A program made the position numbers and the translations under genes. DNA of 64,000 nucleotides from Symbiodinium natans. Lineage: Eukaryota; Sar; Dinophyceae; Suessiales; Symbiodiniaceae. Below, one piece after another: positions 18,265-30,231 of the stretch (the first letter of the stretch is position 1; every line of letters begins with the position of its first letter). The notes under the pieces are model-generated. The model saw nothing but the letters and a program-made list of their open reading frames with translations. It made no database searches and was not told the origin of the DNA. Where the stretch lies: positions 1 through 64,000 of the forward strand of contig CAJNDS010000210.1 of the NCBI GenBank assembly GCA_905221605.1. Reading direction: 5' to 3'.

Positions 18265-18478
18265 CGAGAAGAAACCCAAAAAGTCCCCCCTAAAGCTCCC
18301 CCCTGAAGCCGCAACCAAGCTCTGTAGAGGGTTTGGGCAGCAGTTTGAAGAGACCTAATACTTGCTGGGGCTTTGGGCAGCAAGTTAAGAGGCGTAATAC
18401 TTGCTGGGCCTTCTGCGGAGGGTTTCGGCAGCAGTTTAAGAGGCCTAATATTTGCTGGGCCTTTTTTGGAGGGTTTGG

Positions 18479-18549
18479 GCACCCTAAACCCTACAACCCC
18501 AAAACTCGAATAACCCTAAACGCTAAACCCTAAACCCTAAACCCTACAG
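18479..18549. repeat. Telomere-like repeat block, CCCTAAA orientation
   Basis: Several CCCTAAA units and variants, left of an exon-like segment; paired with TTTAGGG units at 18639-18679. Confidence 0.8.
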
Positions 18550-18638
18550 CCTCCGAAACCCTCCCGCGCCCCACAAAAAGCACCTGATGTGCTGCCACCT
18601 CAGCTTCCAAAGGGCACTACGGTTGGCCTCTTAATCGG
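18550..18638 (+). other. Exon-like segment between inverted telomere-like blocks
   Basis: 89 bases open in one frame (29 codons; starts PPKPSRAPQKAP, ends TVGLLIG), with CCCTACAG directly before and GTTTGGGTTAGGG directly after, so AG and GT sit at the edges. Too short to be sure; grouped with the similar segments near 59-62 kb. Confidence 0.3.
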
Positions 18639-18830
18639 GTTTGGGTTAGGGTTTAGGGTTTAGGGTTTAGGGTTTAGGGAGCAGTTAAGAGGCCTGATAC
18701 TGCTGGGCCTTTTGTAAGGGTTTGGGCAGCAGTTTAAAAGGCGTAATGGGTTCGAGCAGCAGTTTAAGACGTCTAAGAGGCTTAATACCTGCTAGGTGGA
18801 GGATTTAGGCAGCAGTTTAAGAGGCCGAAT

Positions 18831-19716
18831 GCAAGCATCGTGTTTGCAAATGGGGGGGAGGCTGCGCCTCCCCAACCCTCCCGCTTGTTTAGCCGGGCAA
18901 ACTTGCGTGGAAGCATAGGAATCATGTCCAAAACAAAACAAAACAAAACATGGGTTCTCGGCTTGGCCCCGCGCCACGTCACAACCCCCCCGCTTTCGTT
19001 GCAGCAGTTGTTTGTTGTTTTCTTTGTTGTGGTAGCAAGAAGAAATGGCAGTTGTAGGTTGTGGTAGAAGTAGTGGTGTAGCAGTAGCAGTAGCATAGCA
19101 GCAGCAGTAGTAATAGCAGTTGTAGTAGTTGTAGTAGTAGTTGTTGTTGTCAAAGTGGTTGTAGCAACAGTAGTAGCAGTAAAATAGTCGTAGCAGTAGC
19201 AATAGTAGTAGTCGTTGCAGTATAGCAGTGGTAGGAGCAGCAGCAGCAGTACAGCGTTTTCAACACTATGCCAGCGCCGCCTGCGTTGTTAAGGCTTTCT
19301 GTTTTAAAGAACAAGAAAATTGCAAACTTATCTAATAATCTCTTGAAGGTTGACAATGCGTTTTCTGCAGGCGGAGACTGCTGGTTAGCCGGATGATGTT
19401 GTTAGAGTTCACATCTTCCCAAGACAGCAAAGGAAGCATTTGCTTTTGTTATTTCCACTAGACCTGCAGCTTTCTAAAAGAGAGGTTTCAGCGCAGTAAA
19501 CAATGGAGACGTTAAGATAACGATGAATTCGAAGACATGAATGATTGACCAAAGTGTTGGAGTTGGAACAATTGTATCCAAAGAAGTTCCCATGGCCGGC
19601 AGATAACGGAAGGGCAATGCAAGCAAAGAAGGGAGGAATGGACTGTGCAGGTATTCTGTTGTACTTAGCGCCGGAAGAAGCTTTCGACGAAGCTAGCATC
19701 ACCTGTTGAAGCAGAC
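18831..19716. other. No gene seen; imperfect TAG/CAG/TTG microsatellites
   Basis: An AAAAC short repeat lies near 18940, and 19045-19260 is an irregular mixture of GTAGTA, GCAGTA and TTG triplets. The rest shows no convincing ORF on either strand. Confidence 0.5.
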
Positions 19717-19863
19717 ATGGAACTGCTAAGGCACGCTGCGAAGTATCTGAAGGGCACACCTGATGTGTCACTGATACACAAGAAGAGTTACCCAGGAAGA
19801 AGTTTCAGCCCTCCTGACGCACTTGGAGTGGAGGATGTTGCCGGTTTGCGTAAAACTTATGTT
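19717..19863 (+). pseudogene. Copia RT/RNase H fragment
   Basis: About 49 codons including LLRHAAKYLKGTPDVSL, the helix and YLKGT motif that lies between reverse transcriptase and RNase H in Ty1/copia polyproteins. The frame then runs into the AGT repeat. It is a scrap of an old element, not closely similar to A or B. Confidence 0.6.
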
Positions 19864-19888
19864 AAGCCTTCCCAATTTTGGCAAAGAA

Positions 19889-20633
<745 letters not shown>

Positions 20634-20940
20634 AGCAGCAGCAGTGTTCGTCGCAGCAGCAGTAGTAGTTAGTGGCAGTCGTCGTAGTGGTCGTAGTCGC
20701 AGTCGAAGTCAGTGTCGTTGTAAAATGGAACTGGTAGTGTTGGAGTTTCAGAGTTCGGGTCTAGGTTGGTTTGTTCCAGCTTCCGAGTGAAAGGCTTCCC
20801 AGTAAACAAAGCGGGAGCTCCATCTGCTGATGCATGAAAGAAGAAAGCGGGGTGGGCAGTGCTGGATCAACCTAGGTTCGATCTCTTTTCCTTCTGTTGT
20901 GGAGTGGGAGGAAGGGAAGAAGAGGGAAGGGACTTTAATC
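20634..20940. other. No gene seen
   Basis: GCA/GTC triplet-rich edge of the microsatellite, then unique sequence without a supported ORF. Confidence 0.4.
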
Positions 20941-21580
20941 TAAATCCACCCCCCTTAAATCTTGTCTTGTTTTGTGTTTCATTGTTCGAAAATTAGAGGA
21001 GTAGAGACGAGACTGTTTTTGTTTTTAGAAGTCAAAGAGCGGGGGGGTTGGGGGGGGGCGCAGCCCCCCCCATTTACTTCTTGTAAAGTGGGAGGAAGGG
21101 GAGAAGAGAGAAGGGATTATGTTTTGAATTATATCGAGACGAGGCAGTTGGAGGAAGGGAGAAGAAAGAATGTGGAGTGGAAGGAAAGGAGAAGAGAGAA
21201 GGGAATGTGTTCTAAATTCCACTCCCCTCGAATCTTTTTTGTTTTTTGAATTTCATCTTTCGAAAAATTAGAGGAGAAGAGAGAAGTTAATTTATTCTAA
21301 ATTCCACCCCCCTCGACTCTTCTTTTGTTTTTTGTATTTCTTTGTTCGAAAAATCAGAGGAGTAGTGACTAGACTTTATTTTAAATCACAGACGAGGGAG
21401 TGGGAGGAAGAGAGAAGCGAGAATGCGGAGTGGGAGGGAATGGAGAAGAGAGAAGGGAATGTGTTCTAAATTCCACCCCCTCGAATCTTGTTTTGTTTTT
21501 TGTATTTCATTATTCGAGAAATCAGAGGAGGAGAGAGAAGGGAATTTATTCTAAATTCCAACCCCCTCGAATCTTCTTGT
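20941..21580 (+). repeat. Degenerate tandem repeat, about 90-170-bp spacing
   Basis: At least four copies (near 20943, 21211, 21299, 21468; partial at 21552) of a unit made of AAATTCCACCCCC - TCGAATCTT - a T/G-rich stretch - TTCGAAAAATCAGAGGAG, separated by GGGAGGAAGG/GAGAAG-rich spacers. A diverged copy lies at about 21785-21850. One frame gives Lys/Arg/Glu-rich nonsense peptides. Confidence 0.75.
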
Positions 21581-21589
21581 TTTCGTATC

Positions 21590-22150
21590 CCCCTTCGACT
21601 TCGAAGCCGAAGGCTTCGAAGCCCCCTTCGCCGAAGGGTAACGGGATGCAGTCCCTCCAAACAATGACTCCTCCGGTTCTGCAGACAGGGCTGAAGGCGG
21701 ACGCGTCCCACTCACACGCTCCATCGAGTCACGAGTGAACCGTTCTGACAGGTTCTATGGGAAACTCTGGGGCACCATCCAGTTTTTTTTTGTTTCATGA
21801 TTCGAGGATCAGAGGAGTAGAGACGAGAGTGTTTTTGTTTCTAGAAGTGGAGAGCGGGGAGATTGAGAGAGGCGCAGCCGTGAGACTCTGGAGATGCCCC
21901 CATCTCTCACCTTCGAAGCCTTTGAAGCCCCCCCCCCTTCGTCCTCGCCTTCGAAGAAGCCTTCCAAGCCCCCTTCGTCCTCCCTTCCAAGCCTTCGAAG
22001 CCCCCCTCCTTCGTCCTCGCCTTCGAAGCCTTCGAAGCCCCCTCCTCACCCTTCGAAGCCTTCGAACCCCCCCCCCTTCATCCTCGCCTTCGAAGCCTTC
22101 GAAGCCCCCTTCGTCCTCACCTTCGAAGCCTTCGAAGTCCCCCCCCCCCG
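21590..22150. repeat. CTTCGAAG-rich satellite
   Basis: Repeats of CCTTCGAAGC with C-rich spacers, densest at 21905-22150. The unit is palindromic around TTCGAA, so both strands give long open but low-complexity frames, including a 249-codon minus-strand ORF that I do not accept as a gene. Confidence 0.85.
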
Positions 22151-22410
22151 CACCGTGAGGTTTGACCAGTTTTGACTGCGTTTCACGTTGTTTGGTACGT
22201 TGGCTCAAGACCGGAGTATGCGAGCATGCAAAAGTGGAATTGTGCAGGGCTTGAGTGTGAGTCTTGTAGGGCTGTGGGTTGCTTGCTGCGTTTCGATCTT
22301 TGACGCAACAAAAGAGCCCAAAGAGTTTAGGGGCATGGACGTGGATGAGAGTGGTGCAGACGGGCCAAGCCGTGGTCCCACTGGCTTCATTGGGATAAGC
22401 TTTCGACAAT
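22151..22410 (+). other. Unique segment with a spliced-leader-like TTGGCTCAAG
   Basis: TTGGCTCAAG at 22200-22209 matches the last 10 bases of the dinoflagellate leader. The downstream ORF (frame with GMDVDESGADGPS) is short and unsupported, so this may be a decayed retroposed cDNA or chance. Confidence 0.25.
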
Positions 22411-23783
22411 GCCCGTGGCCCAACCCCAGCGAACCTTTGGAGCTTTCTCCTGTGCGCTGCTGTGGAGTAGAAAAGGGAGAGCAGAGGAAGCGGTGTGTAT
22501 GCGAGTGGTGGGTTTGTTGAGTGAGTGAGTGAGTGAGCGGACAAAGAGTGGCGCCGCGACTTTCCTGTAATGGATCTTTCGTGTGGGTGAGTCAGTCACC
22601 AGAGTCAGTCAAGACAGTACTGGCAGCGTGCATGTGTCGTTCGCTCGCACGATTCGCTCGACTCGCTTGCCGTACTCCCTCGTTCCCCACTCCTTTCGCC
22701 ACTTCACGCATACGTAATCCCCAATCGCATGGTCTAGCAGTGAAGCTGAAAAGTACGCGACGTAGTACGCGAGTGGTCAAGGGATTTGCCGACAAGTGTT
22801 GTGTGCCCCATGTCGTGCTGATGCTCTTGCTGCTGCACAAAGCGTCGTTGAGCACTGTTTGGGATCTCTTGCCGGATTGTTTTGGGATTCACAGCAGCTA
22901 CAAAACAAGCACTGGCTGATGTGTCACTGGCACTTGTTTATTGCGAGAACTTCACGACTGAGAGGGCACATGTTCAAATCGGAAGGATTTGACGCTTTCC
23001 TTGAAGCTTCGATTTTTTTGTTGTCGAAAGCCTGTCACTGGCTGGCCCGGTGCAGGGAACGGCCGTGTGGGACAGTTTTCGTCAACAGTTTTCAGGCATT
23101 GATAGCCGTGGCGAGTCGAAGACAAAAAAGCTGTGGGAAGCGTTGGGTTCCCGGCCAAATAAGGAGGGTGGGAAGTAATTCCCACATTTGCAACACCCAG
23201 AAAAAGCTTGCAGCTTTGCGGCGTGAGGTAGTTGTAACTGATTTTTCTGACCCACTTTGTGTTCTGAACTTATCGCGAGCAGCAGGTCAATCAAGACGAA
23301 CATCCTATCTGAATTTCACCACCATTCGATCAAGTACTGGCCGATCCAAGTTTGCAGTCCCCACATTTCAGTTTTGCATCTCACGTTTTTCGACTTGTAC
23401 TGTAGACAGACAGACGTGTACAGCTCACGTATCGGATGATTTGCCATGGCAGTTTTGCGGTACGGCCCGCCATTGCCGCTCACAGTTGCACTGGTTGCAC
23501 TGGTGGTTGCAAGCAGCATCTTTGTTCTTCTGACATGATGTTAGCGCAAGTCCTTCACCAAATCTTGGACCAAGTCCTGAATGTGGCACCAGTTTTCCAG
23601 GCGCGGATTGCGTTTGGGTCAGCTGACCTTCATTGTGCTGACATGTTTGGGGGCTTTGGTGCTGCTTAGCATCTGACACGGGTCCAAGCTTGCTCCGAAC
23701 GCCTTGCGTAGCTTTCCGGGACTGCAGCTTTGGGTCTTTTCCTGCGTAAGAAAGCCTGGGTGTTGGATGGCCTCCGGTTGCAG

Positions 23784-23880
23784 CCGCCCCAAAGGATGAA
23801 CTCCGGGAGTTCTTGGGCTTCGAGGTGCCGGGTGGTCTTATCGCTGCTGCCAGTGCTGCAAGGGCTGCTCCTTGCCTAGA
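23784..23880 (+). other. Exon-like segment in unit 1
   Basis: Preceded by GGTTGCAG; open as APKDELREFLGFEVPGG then an Ala-rich stretch. The unit 2 copy begins at 38417. The few differences are mixed (two synonymous glycine changes, K/E and G/S), so coding is only suggested. Confidence 0.25.
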
Positions 23881-24397
23881 AACGGCGGGCTCCGTCAGGA
23901 GCGGCAACTCTCCGCAGATTCGACTGACCCGAAGCTCCCCACTTAGAAGGTTTGTTCAGTCCGAGTCAGGACACCCCCCTAAACCCTCAACACTAAACTC
24001 CAATCCATACAATCCCTGCAAAAGCTATGACCCGATCCTGATCCCGGGCTGAGTTCCGCGGGCATAAGATGATTTTGCAGTGAGCGATTCTGCGCCAATC
24101 GCCAGATCCCCTGTCCGAAGAACCCGGTCACAAGAAACGAACAGGCCCCTGCGAAGAGTGCCAGCCACAGCTGGATGAGGAGATGCCGCAGTTTTCGAAT
24201 TGGGATTTGTTGGGGTTGGAGCTGCTGAGGCCCTGAACCCCAAAACATGGCTTTTCTCGTAGGTTTTGTACCACGTGGAGGGCCCTGTGTATACGCGACT
24301 AGGTCAGTGCGACTGAGACATGCACTGGTGTGCACAGAGGGAGGCCATGGTCTGCCGGCTGAGCCCTTCTCCATCCGCCCAAAATGCCCAAAACAGC

Positions 24398-24485
24398 GGG
24401 TTTAGGGTTTAGGGTTTAGGGTTTAGGGTTTAGGGTTTAGGGTTTAGGGTTTAGGGTTTAGGGTTTAGGGTTTAGGGTTTAGGGT
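24398..24485. repeat. Interstitial telomere-like block (TTTAGGG)12
   Basis: Twelve perfect TTTAGGG units from 24401 to 24484. Absent at the matching place in unit 2. Confidence 0.95.
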
Positions 24486-24907
24486 AACTCCGCGACTCGT
24501 CCGGCCAAGCGGCCCCGCTTGTGCGAGAGCAGTCAAGAAACATCGCACTCCTTCATCACTTGTCTTCGGTTCCTTACCGAGAGCTAGAAGAACAACAGGA
24601 TTGTAGGGATTTCTTGCGAGAGCCGTGTTCAATCCTTGGGTTCGTGGAAGGGTCTAGCGAGTCATGTCTAACTGCCTCACACAGTTTCTGATTCCCATCA
24701 TGCCCGCCTGTGCATCGGGTCTGAACCGTCAACCGTGAACGTTCGGGATCCCTTGTTGCAAAGCGCTACTGTGATACCGGCGCTCGAAAAACAAAGGACA
24801 CGGGTTGTTGTCATGGCTTCCACCTCGGTCACTTTTTCACTTTGCCCGGACACTCGTCCCCTCACCTGTGGACTTTCGATTCTGCTGAGCGTGCTCCCCT
24901 GATACAC

Positions 24908-24946
24908 CCAAAACCCTAAACCCTAAACCCTAGACCCCACCCTAAA
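24908..24946. repeat. Short CCCTAAA block in unit 1
   Basis: About four CCCTAAA units and variants, followed by G-rich sequence. Confidence 0.8.
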
Positions 24947-26562
24947 CGGTGAGGGGGGGTGGGGGGGCGTGGTGGCTCTCGGCTGTTGTTGGTGGTTGGG
25001 GCGGGGGGACTAGTGCGTCAGCTTGCGGCAGCTGCCAATTGTCCTGGAAGGCGTTCCCCCGCTAGCGCTGCATTGGTTTCAGCATCGATAAGGCTCATTT
25101 TTGCTTCGGTCAGTCTGGGCCCGAGCAAGTAAGCCCCATGAGCCTGCTAAGATCCTGCTTATAAGACAGGATATCACATGCAGCATTCGCCAAATCCAAG
25201 GATCCTAAGGAGCAAAGAGCTCCAGACATCGCAAAGATAGGCGATGTGGAGGAAATTCAAAACAATAGGTGCTCCACTTCTTGCATGTGCTCTGCGTGTT
25301 GGCTGTTGCAGTGTATCCTCGTGACCTCAGTGCAGGAGATTCGTTGCAGCCCCGCAGAGCATCAGCACAGATTCCCGTCGCCTCCCTTTGTCCCGTCTGG
25401 TCTGACAGACTTGGTTCTAGACTTTTTCCCTGTCCTCAGCCGACCTTCTGCTGCCTGACACACTTGTTCACTTTGGTACGCCGCACAATCTTACATTGGC
25501 AAGCCCTTCCGGTGTGCTCCACGACATGTGCAATGGCGGCTGGGCTTCCCGTGTTTTCACGGCGCGTTTGGGTCTTGCTTCAGCTGCCGCATGCCCCCGT
25601 TTTCCGCTCGTTCATGGTCATGTCCCAGGCGTCCCAACGGTAGGGAGCTCGATTTCAAAGCCTGCATTCCATGACTTCTATGTCAGGAGCCTGTGCTGCT
25701 AAACCCCTGACATCCCCTCAGTCCCCTCAAGTCCACGTTGAGTCCTAATTTGGCTCCCAGGTCTCGATGCAAGCGCTTGACAACGGAAAGTTTGCGGCAT
25801 CCACGTGCGTGAAGACGTACAGGAGCTGCAAGGCAGCTTTTGTGCCCGTGTTCCCGTCCCCGTTGTGCTCGTTGTGCTCATTGTACTCTTTCTGCTCTTT
25901 CAGTTGCTCTTTCTGCTCTTGTGCTTGAGCAGACCCCCTTCATCGCCGGCCTGTGAAGGGGCTGAAGGGCGCATGAGACGCAACTTCGCCTTCTATCAAC
26001 CGCTTTTTCTGATGCCCTTCAACTTCCAACTTGTAATTTTTCGGTATTCCAAGTCTTCAAGTTGCAGAATCCGACAATGCGAAGGCATTCAGCAAAGCAA
26101 TGCGAGGCGGCTCATGGGGCCGCGCAGCTTCGTTGCGCAAGCCCGCAGGCAGGCCTAAGAAAATGCAGCCTCCCAGCATGATCAAGCGTTAAGTGGGCCT
26201 TTGTGAAGCTCGTCTCCTCAGCAAGAAAAGCAGCAGCGTTCCTCGAGAAAACCATGCAGAAGATGTGCAACAGTACAATGCAGTAGAGTACCGGCTCCTA
26301 CTTTTGAGGGCGGACAAAAGAGAGAACGAAGTACAATGTTAGCAATGCAGCGCTAGCCTGCCAACAACCCCTTCCAGTCACCCGCTCTCACGTCCCTCCC
26401 GATGCACAGACTGCGTGCGAGTCCAAGCAGGCGAAGGGACGAACGGCGACGGAGGAAGGACACAGACGGGGCTAGGTACTCGTACAGTCGACAAGCCCGC
26501 TGAGCTCCTGGACGATGGATTCGGGCATCTGCCTTCGCGGCTTAGATTTTAGGGTCTGTTTT

Positions 26563-26661
26563 GCGGCTTAGATCTGGGTTTACGGCCTGGGGTCCATGGC
26601 TCTCGGGGACTCTTGTTTTGTCGCAGGTGGCCCAGCAGCCATTCACGAAGGCAAATGAGCG
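26563..26661 (+). repeat. Micro-inverted segment, unit 1 orientation
   Basis: This roughly 100-base piece (GCGGCTTAGATC ... GTTTTGTCGCAGGTGGCCCA) is present in unit 2 at 40971-41064 on the opposite strand, and lies on the other side of its neighbouring segment. Confidence 0.75.
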
Positions 26662-28436
26662 TTTGTGGCACCTGCATGGCCTCGTGTACTGGTGCTTTCT
26701 AAGCACTTCGACACTTCGATGTACACACTTAAAAAGTCAGAAAGTTGAAAGTCGTTGGCGCAAAGCTGTCGCCTTTCACGTTGCACCAAGCCGGAATGAC
26801 TGCAGCTTCTGCGTCTCCTGAAGGTTTTCGAGTGCAAGTGGTAGACACGCCATGTACGGCAGGGCACTCGCTGTATCCTGCTGTGCAGTGTTGCACTTCA
26901 CAGTGCTGGTCTTGTTCTGTTGAAGCCGCAATGTCCACATGCTTGCCCCTGGGCAGAACGGCATCTTGACAACCCGAAGTCCTGACTACCCCTCCGCAAG
27001 GTCTGCCGCTAAAGGGGTGCATGCTTGCCCTGGAAGAGTCCGAAGGGTTCGCCTTCGTTTGCAGGGAACCTGTATCCTCCAAGGGACCAAAACAGCCGTT
27101 GTTTGGAAAAGCATGAATTTCAGTCGCTGCTCAGGACAATCGTTTCTCGCCATGTTTGGGCAAAGCATGGCAAAGCAGCGGTCGGCCAAAAGCACGTGTT
27201 GGCCGGGAAAGAGCGCGTTTCGGTCCCCAAAGAGCGCCGTTATCAAACATCAGTCCACGTCTCATTCTGCAGTAAATTCGAAAAGGCTCGAGAACACGTA
27301 TTTAGTTCTCGGACACGATAAAAACTGTTTTCTTCACGAGAACTGAAATTTTGACAGCCTCGGAAGGTCCAGGAATGGTTGAGGTTCGCCGTGTGGCCTT
27401 GCTTGGCACGACATGTTCTGGTCTGGGGGAAGGGGGCGTGTAATCAAAGCGTTCTGAGATTTTGGGGCTCCGCAAGAAGCGGGGTCTGCTACGTTATGAA
27501 AAGGTCAGCACCCAGACTGGAAATATTTTGAGAGCAGGCGTTTGCAGTGAACTTTGGTAGGTGTCGGAAGGGAAACCACCGAAGCCTGGGCATTCTACGA
27601 CTCGCCTTGTGTGATGCCGTGGCCCAGCTCCTGACGCATCCCAGAGCTTGGAAGGGTTTTGCTCGTGTCGGGCTGCCCATGGCTGCCCCGTCTTCCATGT
27701 GCCTTGAGCTCCAATCCACCTTCAGCCAAGTCTTGCAGGGCTGATGAAGGCCTTGTAGAAGGCTACAACCGCAAGGACGCGCCCCCCCCCCCCCAGAGCG
27801 AACGGGAAGAGTGATGAATAGTGGGAGTCGGGGTGTAATGTGCTCGTGAGGCTTCAGTCGCTGGCTACCTCATGGCTCCCTGCTCCCACACTGTTGAGAC
27901 ATGTCGCCGTTCATGGGTTCAGGGCATCTGTCAGCTTCAGCATTGGGACCGCGCAGGATGCCGACTGTGCCTGCACACAGTTTTTGAGTTACCGAGGTAT
28001 CACGCACCCTCGCCTGGCACTGCTCGAAACGGGATCTTGGGGATCTCGGGGATTCTGGGGTCAGCCCAAAAGACTGCTTCGTCTGCTCTCGTCTGCTTTC
28101 TGCGCTCCGATGACCCCCAGGCAGTCGGTAACTTTTGGTGGACACCAGTCCTGAGGGCTCTGGCAGCTCCGAGGCCCTCGCCCGCTTCTCCGTCTCTGTG
28201 TAGAAGGAATCCGTTTCTTTGTGCACGTAAACGGGCCCTCTACCACCGAACAGACCCCAGGTTCTTTGCCGGCCTTCGTGCGGCTCCCCATTGTCTCGAT
28301 ATCTGCGCCCTCAGCATGCAGTTCTGTTCGCTGAGTGTGCTGAGGGCCAAACCTTGAGAGCCAAGGTTGGGAGAAGCAGTTGTCCCGCGTGGCGGGTGTA
28401 GGAACTTGACGGTGTGCAGGCCGATGTGTGAAGAGG

Positions 28437-28828
28437 ATGTTGGTCTCCTTAGGCAAGTGCTCGGAAACTGAGACCACGGCCAGCCTCTTCGAATGCTCCC
28501 GAATCGAGCAGGCTCGCGCGCAACCCTCAAACCCTTCGATGAGGCGTTTCGCTTAAGATGGAGTTCCGAGTCTCCCCGTCTCGAACAGCTTCGTCGCCAG
28601 AATCCCCACCAGAGCTGCAGATGCACCTACTGCAAGCCAGCTGCGGGCACCCAAAGCCTGCGAGGGAGTTCAGCCAACCTGCGGCACACGCGGATGTGGA
28701 GCCCAAACATCACGAACTCCAAGCTTTGGGCTGCAGATCCGGTGGACACTGCTGGCTTCGACTCGGAGCACTGCGGCGTGGGCATAGTCTTCTTGACACC
28801 TGACAAACAACCTCTGATCACAGGCTGA
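28437..28828 (+). pseudogene. Unit 1 copy of conserved short ORF Z, frameshifted
   Basis: Matches the open 126-codon ORF 42861-43241 but has lost one C in the CAACCCTCAAA stretch near 28525, shifting the frame. After the shift the same protein continues in the other frame (RQNPHQSCRCTYCKP, then FDSEHCG). Differences from unit 2 in the coding frame include nine synonymous codon pairs, such as GCC/GCA, AAG/AAA, GGC/GGT, TGC/TGT and TTC/TTT, indicating past constraint. Function unknown. Confidence 0.4.
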
Positions 28829-29971
28829 GTGTTCAGGGTCGTCGGTTTGGGGTCACAGCGTGGGCGCAGTAGCATGCCCGATGGTGGCCTCACGTATAGC
28901 TTGAAGTGCAGCCGCATCCAAGCTCACTTGAGGGCCTCCGGTATCCTCGCACTCAGCGGTTCGGGCCTAGGGTGAGTCCGTGAAGCGGCGGTTGAGGGTT
29001 GAGGCTGTTGAGGGCATTTTCGCCTTTGCGTAAAGCGGCCCGATCGACCCCTGGTTATGCCAGTTGGATGCCGACCAGGGGTGCTCTGACACCCCACTGC
29101 CTTGGTAGTCTTGGTAGTTTCTTAAGTCAAGACTCTGCTTCCGCTGGAAGACAACAGCTGCCAGGGAGTCTGCAGCGTATGCGGCTCCTTCATATTCACA
29201 TGTCTTCCCCTCTTCAGGCGGCGTAGGTGTGGGGTTTTGGTCGGGTGGAAAGAGTTGTGGTGGAATGTCGGGCTGGTATGAGTGGATACCCCTCTTTCCT
29301 GCCTGACCCACCCTCAGCATGTCGAGCTCCAACCCACCTCCAACCCTGAAGGTTCTTCTTGCAGTTCATTGCAGCCCAGAGCAGTACGCGTGTCTGCTAC
29401 AGCATTCGGGTCTTGTTCTGGCTTGTGCTTTTGATGAGTGTGATCGGGCATGAGAGGCTTGGTTTTGAGGAGATCATGTACACGGCTGCGTGTTGGCATG
29501 TGTGGCCAACTCGATGCACAGATGTTATCAAGTCCAGCCGCCAGCCGATGAAGCTTCCCACCGGGCCCTTGAAACAGCCTGCTCTCTTTCTTATCGAAAA
29601 GATCCAAAGATCTGGGGCTGTTTCAACCAGACCGTTTGCCAAAGCTATTTGACGGCAGTAAATGGCAGTAGCAGCAGTTGACGTCCTATTCACGGGCCCA
29701 AGCCATTCCAGGCCCTGGCGGGGGCATTGCGAAGAACAGTCAAGTTCAGCGCTGGAGGCATGTTCAACCTGACTTGGGCGTGCGTGTGTAAAAAGAAGTG
29801 TCAGGTCTGAGAGGGCCTAATAGGATGAGAATGCGTGCTAGGGTTCGTTGAGCTCCGACAAAAGAGCATGTCGAGAAGTGCTTGACTCATGTGTGAGCAA
29901 GAGCCCCAAACCCCCCTCCATTCAAGGGAGCGCATGCATCACCCACTACAAGCTTGATTGTTTCCAAAGCG

Positions 29972-30231
29972 ACACCTTCAGACATGGAACACAGATGTCT
30001 GATGCCAAAACCCTGTAAAGCGACGGGAACACTTGAAGAGCGAGACTTCCTATGTTGCGTCCATTAGCACAACCAGGGGGTTTTGGCAGCCGCTCTTGTC
30101 TACACCTTCAGACATGGAACACAGATGTCTGATGCCAAAACCCTGTGAAGCGACGGGAACACTTGAAGAGCGAGACTTCCTATGTTGCGTCCATTAGCAC
30201 AACCAGGGGGTTTTGGCAGCCGCTCTTGTCT
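29972..30231 (+). repeat. Two-copy 130-bp tandem duplication
   Basis: 29972-30101 and 30102-30231 differ by one base that I can see (CTGTAAAGCG versus CTGTGAAGCG). Each copy contains a hairpin-forming CAGACA...TGTCTG. Absent from unit 2, so it arose after the large duplication or was lost there. Confidence 0.9.

Larger units (their letters stand above)
18331..18830 (+). repeat. Degenerate tandem repeat of about 50 bp
   Basis: Repeated units of the form GGCAGCAGTTTAAGAGGCC - TAATACTTGCTGGGCC - TTT..GGAGGGTTTGG, three or four copies at 18331-18480 and again at about 18680-18830. They flank on both sides the telomere-bounded segment at 18523-18679. Confidence 0.7.

Noticed and set aside
21795-22544. 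249-codon minus-strand ORF with repeated EGFEGEDEGG
   Set aside because: It follows the CTTCGAAG satellite unit exactly; low complexity and no support outside the repeat.
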